A stretch of 64,000 bases of DNA from Sinonovacula constricta. Lineage: Eukaryota > Mollusca > Bivalvia > Cardiida > Solecurtidae. A program made the translations under genes and the position numbers. The notes below the pieces were generated by a model, which saw only the letters and a program-made list of their open reading frames with translations, was not told the DNA's origin and searched no databases. The stretch covers positions 59,184,550 to 59,248,549 of the forward strand of contig CM017558.1 in NCBI GenBank assembly GCA_007844125.1, written 5' to 3'. This document shows, piece after piece, positions 26,901 through 35,900 of this stretch (position 1 is the first letter of the stretch; each line of letters opens with the position of its first letter).

Positions 26901-29900
26901 GCAGGGTGTTCAAAAGCAGATCAGTTTCCTTGCATCGATTTCCTCAAAACAAACGACTACAGTGCATTTGGATTCAATGATGTCGATCAGTAATGGAAGT
27001 TTTAAGCAGATTATATATATGTTTGTAGTTTCATAAAATTTCTAGAATTCAGCTTCCGCTTTGAGTTTATGTTAAAGACGATATAGTTATATATATCCTT
27101 TTCACAACAACTGGGAACATTTCAATGTTTTCAGACTAATCTTATCTTCGCCCTTTTCACACTTTGCTCTCACCCTGATTTATCACAGTTCGCCAAGAAG
27201 TGAATCACACTTAGCCCTTGCTCAATAACATGTCGCCTTTTGATAGAAGTATATGAGTTACACTTAACTCTTAATTTTTAAATGTATCATAAGTCAAAAA
27301 TGTATATTTGTTAATTTATATCTAATTATTTCTATGGCGTTCACATGGTATTTAGCTTTCTTTCGTCTTCATATACAAATACTGGAATGTTACACATTTA
27401 TATAAAATAGGCAAAAAGTGCATGGATTTCCTTTTATTATTTATAAAAATAGGAAAGAATTAAAGCATCTGCGATGTTTATCAATTTTATATTTTAATGA
27501 AGGGCTGCTGTTACAAGGTTGCTACTGTTAATACATTTCAGCATACATATTTTCTTGACCATAATTTAATAAGGTTTTCACACTCATGACAATTTAGTTT
27601 ATGTAGTTATTTCATGATTGCACATCATGTTCTCATTCATGAATAACATTAAAAAAAAGGACAAACCGGGGCAAACCGTGACTCTTGTCTTCTTTCATAG
27701 GGGCAAACTCTAACCAATCAAGGAAAGGCTAAGTGTGAAAATGAAAGTGTTACTAATAAATGGTCAAGGAGGTGAAACAAATCTTTCTCCATGTTCTTTT
27801 GTTCTTACTGCAGTGCAGAAAATGAGTGAGGTTGTGTTCATTGTTCTTATTTAAGAAACACCCTAGAAAATACATTCCTTGATCATTTTAAAACAATTAT
27901 TTCATTATATCTTGGCATATGTTACATTTCTTTCACACCAGGAGGCAGTGCAGAAAGCTCTGAGCCAAAGAGGGGAACCAAGGGAGACTTTGCCCCGGTT
28001 CCCAGAGAGTGGGCGGGGAACCAGTGTGTCCAGTAATGATGCAAGCAGGCACAGGGGACCAGAACATGTGGCTAAAAGTGACCGGCTTAGGGCTCAGGTA
28101 ATGAGCTTCAAAACAGTTCAAACTAATATGTTACAAACTGTACAATTTGTTTTTTTTAAGTACAGAGTACAGCGGAGAAGGGACCTTCCCCTATCTAAGT
28201 AGGGTAGGGGGTGGGTTACATGGACTAAGGCTTTTATTTAATGGCCACTGTTATTAAAACAAAAAATGTTCATATTGTGCAAAAACTGACTTGACTTTAA
28301 GTTGCCTTAAATTAGCTTCTCTTTAACTTTGTTTTACGTGTTTTTGCCTGATAATTTTATTTGATCTTCTTGACCTATTGTTTTTTTCTACTAAATTTAA
28401 TTGTTTGTTAGCACGTTGAAGATGATCTTTTCTGATAACCCATCGTGCGGTGTCCGTTGTGCGGCAACAAAAATTTGTTTGTGAACACACTAGAAGCTAC
28501 AGTTTTAATCCACTCTTTATCAAACATAGTCAATAATTGTCTGCAGGAAATCTTGGATGAGATCTTAATTGGGTCACGTTGGGTCAAAAACTAGGACACT
28601 AGATACAATTTTATTATAACCTTGTAAACATGCAAGAAACCAAATTTTTGGCCCAATCTACACTAACTGGGCCTGTTTGCCTGCATAAAATCTTAGATAA
28701 GTTTGTAACTAGGTCACTACGTCAAATTTTGGAAAATGCTTGTGAACACACTAGAGGCCAGATTTATAGACCAATCTTCACCAAACTTGATCAGAATGAT
28801 TATCTTAATGAAATCTTGGATAAGTTTGTCAATAGGTCACGTTGGTCACAAAAAACTGCTTGTGAACGCGCTTGAGGCCATACTTATGTTGCAATCTTCA
28901 TTTAACATTAGTAGAATGTTTACCTGAAAGAAATCTTGGGTGAGTTCATCACAAGGTCAAATTTTAGAAAAAACTTTGACACGCTAAAAGGCCACATTTG
29001 TGGCCCAATCTTCACCAAATTTGGCCAGAATGTTTGCCTGTATAAAATCTTTGATATGTTTTGTACTGTGTCACATGGATTCAGTAGGTCACTATGTAAA
29101 ATTCTAGAAAATGTTATCAATCCAGTGGCCACACTAATAGTCTAATCTTCACCAAAGATTTCTAAAGTAAATAACTCTTAATTACTTGACGCCAGATATG
29201 AGCCTACTAAAAGCCTGTGTCCTCAGGTGAGTGATTAATGGTCATCATGGCCTTTTTTGTATATCATTTATTTCCATTTCATCTCATTGGTCTGAATTTT
29301 TCTTATGTACTGTTTTCTTTATCACTTATTGACATTTGGGATCAGATTTATCTGTTGTGCTACATTTCTCTACTCTCCAATGACTTTTTACAGCGGTCAG
29401 GTGAGAACTACAAGGAACTTGGATCAGAGTTGAAAGGTCTGCTGGACGAGATGCGAACCCTTATTTCAGACAAAAAGGAGACAGACTCCCACCCCTCTCG
29501 ATCCACACAACCATCACGACTCGGACGGGAAAGGTCACACACTGTCCAAGCTCTTCCCATCACAAAGAAACCTGCCTTCATGCACTACAGGTACGATATA
29601 AGTATCATAGTTTATGACAAAACGTTTGTGCTGTAAGATGAGTTGGGATATTACCCTGTGTTTAATGTCTTTAAATGACATCTTTGAAACTGCTGTCCCA
29701 ACTTCAACCAATCTTCACCAGAAGCATCAGTAGGCAGGGAGATCAGTAACCTGTTAGGATAATTTTGAATAGAAAAAAAAACTATGGCCACAGCTAATGC
29801 GGCCATTATCCATGTAACAAAACTTTGCAATCTTTTTGTAAGAAAGGACAAGAGCTAGAGCCTGGATATTTAGAATACATGTTACTAGGGTGTCGTTCTA

Positions 29901-32900
29901 ATACCATTGTTCAAATAACATTTATCGGTCAAAAGGCATGACACACATGGGACATTTTTTATGTATGGCTTTGTAGAATAACTTTAGAAGTTTTGTCAAA
30001 AACTACAAAAGCTTAAGCCTTCATATTTTTGATATTTAATTTCCTTCCTTGTGGTGGCCCTCTATCCAATCAAAGTTATTTTAAAAAATGAATGGTCAAA
30101 AAAACATGCCTGCCATGGTCATGGCCATTTTTCATATATATATTTTTATAGTTAAATTTTGTTTTTTGGTTTTGTTAAAAACTTCAAAGATATTTGGTGT
30201 ATGTGTTTCTTGGGTGGCCCTCTGTCAAGATGGTTAAAAAACATTGTTCAATCTAAGTACATGGCCACTACTAATGTGGCTGGTATTGTGTCACATTTAA
30301 ACATCTTCTTTTTCTTGTGTGTGGTTTGACAATATTTACATAGATTAGGCATATATATCACAAAAGGTACTTGATTGTAAAGGAAATTGAAAAATGACAG
30401 CTTGTCCTAATATTTTGCCTCTGTTGGATGAAAGAATGCTTTTTGTTTATCTAAGTGTCAATGCAGTGTTAATTTACACTCAATTTTGGATCAAATTAAC
30501 CCAAATTTACACTAAAATAAATAATAAAATAAAATAAAATAAAAAAAATAATTTTGTCAAAATAAAAAAAAAAAACACAATAAGAATATCTAACTGTGTC
30601 AGTCTTCTTGTTATATCTTCCACTGTTGTTTATTCTCTTTGCAGGGTTGCCCCAACTGATGTCAGTTACCATAGTGACACAGAGGCAGATGATCGGGTTT
30701 GGCATAATCGGTCACGGACACTGACAGGGACCTATGGTCTCTATTCCCCAGAAAGAGATCTGCCAAAAGGTAATTTTTTTATTTTTCCATGTGCATTTTT
30801 ATAAAAAAATAACTTCTGTTTTCCTTCTAGCCAACAAATTGTTGGCTTATGTATGTTGAGATCTCATTTGTTTTTTCTTCTTTAAGGCAAAAACATTTTG
30901 GCTTTTATATGTTGGTAGAAAAAAACGCCTTCCTTGGTTGTGTTTATTTTATTATGTATGAAGTCCTTACCGCTTCAATGCACATGATAGTCCATATGTT
31001 TATGTTTTATTAAATGATTCAAATAAGTTTGTGCAATTATTTGCTAAGTGTGTTAAAGTTATATCAAAACAACAATACATTCCATATATATATTTCAGCA
31101 GACCAAAGCAATAGAAGACAACAGAAGAAACATCGGCGAAGCAAATCTGCTGAGGCCTCATTTTCATTGACTAGAGATGATAGCAGTATATTTGATAGTG
31201 ATTTTCGACCCTCAGGACTGAGTTCACAGGCACCAGAGTCAGATATAACAGGTGAGGTCTCATTAGCTGTTGAATCTATAATGTTGTTTTTTTCTGTGTT
31301 AAGCTGTTGTGATCTTTTATTAGTTACTGTTAGACCCTTTTTCATTTGTTGGCCTGTTGTGATCACTAAAGGATGTTTACTACAGTCCAACATTAAAAAT
31401 TTATACACAGAATATAACTCAAAAGTTTGACAGGCATTGTAACATGTTTTGCTAATCACAATTTTTTTATATAAGCTGTTACAGTTTCGTCTTCGCTATG
31501 CTGAAAGGCTGTTTATCAGAAGATTGCATATCATTAGTTCAGAAAGGTTGTGCATGTTCAAAATGTGGTTCTGCTGACTGAAAATTAGTGAAAATAAGTT
31601 AGCAAGCCTACTTAATTTTTTACAATTTTTATTTTGTCCTTGCATTTCATTAAATAGGTGTATATTTTTGTTTCTTGTTCAAGATGGTAACTATAGAAAT
31701 CTTAAAATATAAAAAAAGTGAGCTTAACATATGTTTTCTTTGATATTTTCAATTTCAGCTCACTTCCTGTTTTTACATAATATAGATCTAGGTAAAAATA
31801 AAAAAAGAAGTTGTAATAAACATCCTTAAAGATGATATACCTAGCCAATCTTTTTGTTTGTATAATTACTTACATTTTTTTTTAATTTTAAGTAAATTAT
31901 TCATAATTATTGCTTACATATTGTGTTTTTTTCTTCTAATTGCATGTTTTATTAGCAACATGCATGGTTAGCCTTCTATTGAGATTTGCAATTGTGAGCA
32001 TGGCATTGTATCATTTATTTTGAGTAACCATTTTAAATTAACAGATTAGTTTTGGCACAATCAGCTGAGAAATGTCTATCAGATGTCTAAAACCTGATTG
32101 ACTACACAAAAAGTAAAAGTCCATTTTTAGGTTTGAAAGTAAAAGAAAAATCTCTACTTATTCTTTCAAAGCACATTGTACCTTTTTTTTGAATACTCAG
32201 CTTGGAGACTAACAAAGCCTAATACAAGTATTATTCAGGAACAAGTACCTTGGTTATTCTCCCATTGTTGATACTATTTACACCCTGGTTACATCACAGA
32301 TTTTGCTTCCACCATAACTAACCCCACTGACAACACTGAGGGCTCACCATCTTTCTCCACCACCCCTCTGACTCTTGAGGACACTGACATGATTACCTCC
32401 ATTTCTTCTATTGGCTCTCCTGTCATGGAGAGTACTAAAGGTATCCTTAGCAACAAGCCTCTAACCCAGTGGTTCAGGGTGTGCTGCATGTCATAATATC
32501 TGCTATATATACTTTATATATCCCAGTATGTTATATCTATATACAAATATAATTGTGTATTAATGTGTTGGAAGTCTGGAAGTTGTAAATTTTGCATGGC
32601 ATAAAAACAGTGTGAAACACAACATACAATCTTTGAAATTCTTCCCCAAAGTATTATTTAGGGGACAATTTCATTGTATTTTTTTTTTTTTTTGAGGCAT
32701 CGACTCTTTGGGAAAGTGTCATTTTCATGCATAAAGGTGGAGCAGTAATTACTATAAAGCATTATATATTAACTAAAATGTACAGCTATGGTATCGTCAA
32801 ATAAAATTCAATGCAAAAACTTCTGGGCAATTTTTTTTATTATTTGTTTACCTAAATCCATTGCATGTTTGTATTCTGCAGTAGCTGTATGTATATAACT

Positions 32901-35900
32901 ATATATTGCTAAAATATATCTGCATGCTATTTTGTAACTATGCTTATTATGCTCCCCGAAGGTCCATATCAGAGGTCATCTGCCTTTCAAATCACCATAC
33001 CTTCTGCCACCAATAGTTTTTTCCCTTCATCTTTCTGACTTGCTTGTTGGAGGAATAACTTGATAACTCATTTATGGATTCATTTTATACTTGGTATATT
33101 GGTATCCTGTGATGAGTGTATGTGCTGTGAGCAAGAACGATAACTCCTTGTTAACTTTTAAATTATCTACCTTCTTTTTAAATTTCTGTTTATCTTACTT
33201 GCTTGTGCTGAGAATAACTAGGTATATACTGCATGGATTTATTTCAAACTTGGTACATAGATATTTGGTGATGAGTAGAAATGCAGCACACAAGAGCTAT
33301 GTTTATTTCCCTTATCTAGTTTTTCTTTTTGGGAAATAAATAAATAATAAATAACTTGTAATGATTACATAAATTCAGGTTTTACTTGTTTTTATTGCCT
33401 TGTCCAGCATTACTTTGGGAAGCCTAAACTGGTTCTACCAGTTCCTTGTTATAGGTAGTATGTAGAATGTATTTAACATATATATTACTGGTACTCAAAA
33501 TTTGCTAAGGATCACATTTTATAATGTATACTACTTTTATAAAGTTATGGAGACATACTTCTCATACAGAGTGCACATATCAAATCAATGACAGAAATTC
33601 ATGTATATAAAGCCGGAATACCTGTTTATTTTTTGTAAGCAAACTTCTTTTATATAGTGATAATATGAACAAATGTTTAATGTCCGAAAAGTGATTCCTA
33701 GAAAACTTTGAGTAGTATATGTAGTACTGTCAGGCTTTTATCTCATTAACCAGTGTATATATTGAAATTAAACTTTCTTATGTTTTCTTTGATATCATAC
33801 CAAAATATATTTAAGTGTGGTATTTCTAGGTTTAAGAGAAAAACAGGTATTATTTTGAAAAGTTTGGTATTTATACATGCAGGTTACATATTGGTAAGAA
33901 GTTTATGACTCTGAGCCTTTTATTGATGAAATTCTAACATAAGGATCAGTTCATAGCATGGCAACAAACATAGTCAGTTGTATGCATGTGGCTTCTTTCA
34001 AGCTTACATGATAACATGATGCACTTGAACAGTCGAGCTCACTGTTTTGTGACGTCCCGCATTATTTAATAATGGCTCATATTTGTAGCTTATGTACCAA
34101 TGTATGTTTAAAAGTATTTAGTGATTTGTAGAATGAATTGTCCTAGTTGTAGTGTTTTTTCATCTTATTCATATTGTTTTAAGGAGGTTTGATAAAGTAG
34201 CATTGAATAACTTCCTTTTTGTTGCTTGCATATCTACATTTTATATTAAATATACATTTTTGCAATTGGCAGTTATTTGTTCTATTTGTAATATATTCAG
34301 GTAAGATTCTTTATGGCTTTTGAATGATATTTTTTATTTCTTTTAGAGTCCACATTGGCAAGTGCCAAACTGTATGTTTGTTAAAATATTAAAAAAAAAC
34401 ATCAACACAAAATTTGCATTTCACAGGAAAACCATACTTTTAAAGCCTCAATATCTCTGGAGAAACAATGTTCTTCTACAAGACAGTTCAATGCAAGGAG
34501 AGTGTGACAGACCAGAACAATAGCTACTGACCCATTCAATGGATGCCATCCAGTTAGACTGAAATGTTTTACATAGTTTACATTAAAAGTTGTATGTTAA
34601 TATTGAGCCATTTGCAGTGTACATGTATTATAAAACTATATAATCAAACATGTAGTAGGCATTACTGGTGGAGTCAGTGGAGAAATGGATTGCAATACAA
34701 GAGATACTGGAGTCGAATCTTACAAAAAAACATTTTTCTAATTTTGGTTTTATTACATTTTTTTTATTCTTACTAACAATTAACAGATAAAGGTGGTTCT
34801 CATTAGATAAATTTGTAACATGTTTTGTTATTTTGCATTTGCTCTTTAATGAAAATGTATCTCAATTTACATTCATGGTTGATTATCAATGAAAAGAATT
34901 TATGCATGTTAGACTTAAAATGGAAAACATCTGATAATACCATTTATATCATGTTGTTAGTCTTTTGTTCCTTTTCAGTTGTATCACACTTAAAACTTAG
35001 AGCACACTTTTTGCCTATACACTGAGTAAACTGACCTTCTGTTATCAGGGAAGACAAAACATGTTGACACATTCAAATGTCTTAACATCGACCACATTTG
35101 ATCTCATTCTGCTGAAGGAAAAATGAAACAAGCACTTAAGTTTACAAGTGTAACTTTATCGCCCTGAAATGTGATGTTGCCTTGACAATGCCAGTAGATA
35201 AAATATGACAGCTGTTTCATGGAAAACAACGGCACTCAATTTGATCATTTTCAAAGATGTGCATTGTTTTTCTTTGTGTTTACTGCAGACTGTTTTAATT
35301 ACTACTATCAGAGTACTTAGTGAATCATACAATGTTAAATAATACCTTGTATTAAACATACTGATTTAATTATAACCCAGCATGTGATGATGTTCTCAAA
35401 ATTAGGTTTAAATACTTTATATGCTCAAACCCATACATTTTTTTTCTCTGGTATTATTTTTATATCATCCTATCATTGTTATTTTCTGAACAGAGAGCAG
35501 TAGTCCTAGCCCAGAATTGCCCCAGATTCCTGACACCCAAGAGTTGTGTCGTAGACTGGAAGAGAAGATAGCCAGTTTAACAAAGATGGGAGGCACTCTA
35601 CAGAAGGAGAACAAAGGTAAAGATGCATCCTTTCATTTTAAATGAGTTCGTGTGAAGGTATAATTTGTAGACCCAACTGAAGAAGGCAAAGGGATAGTTT
35701 TAGCCTTGTCTGTCTCTCCAACTTTCCATTCTTCCATCCATTCATCTGGAGCCATTTCTCAGAGGATAACCATCTGATCTTAATGATTGATCAGCTTAGC
35801 TTGAAGATGTATGTTCACTGTTTGACCATGTTGTAGACTATAGATCAAAGGTCAGTTATAGTACTTTTGAGGTACAAATCTACTGCTATTTTAAAACAAT

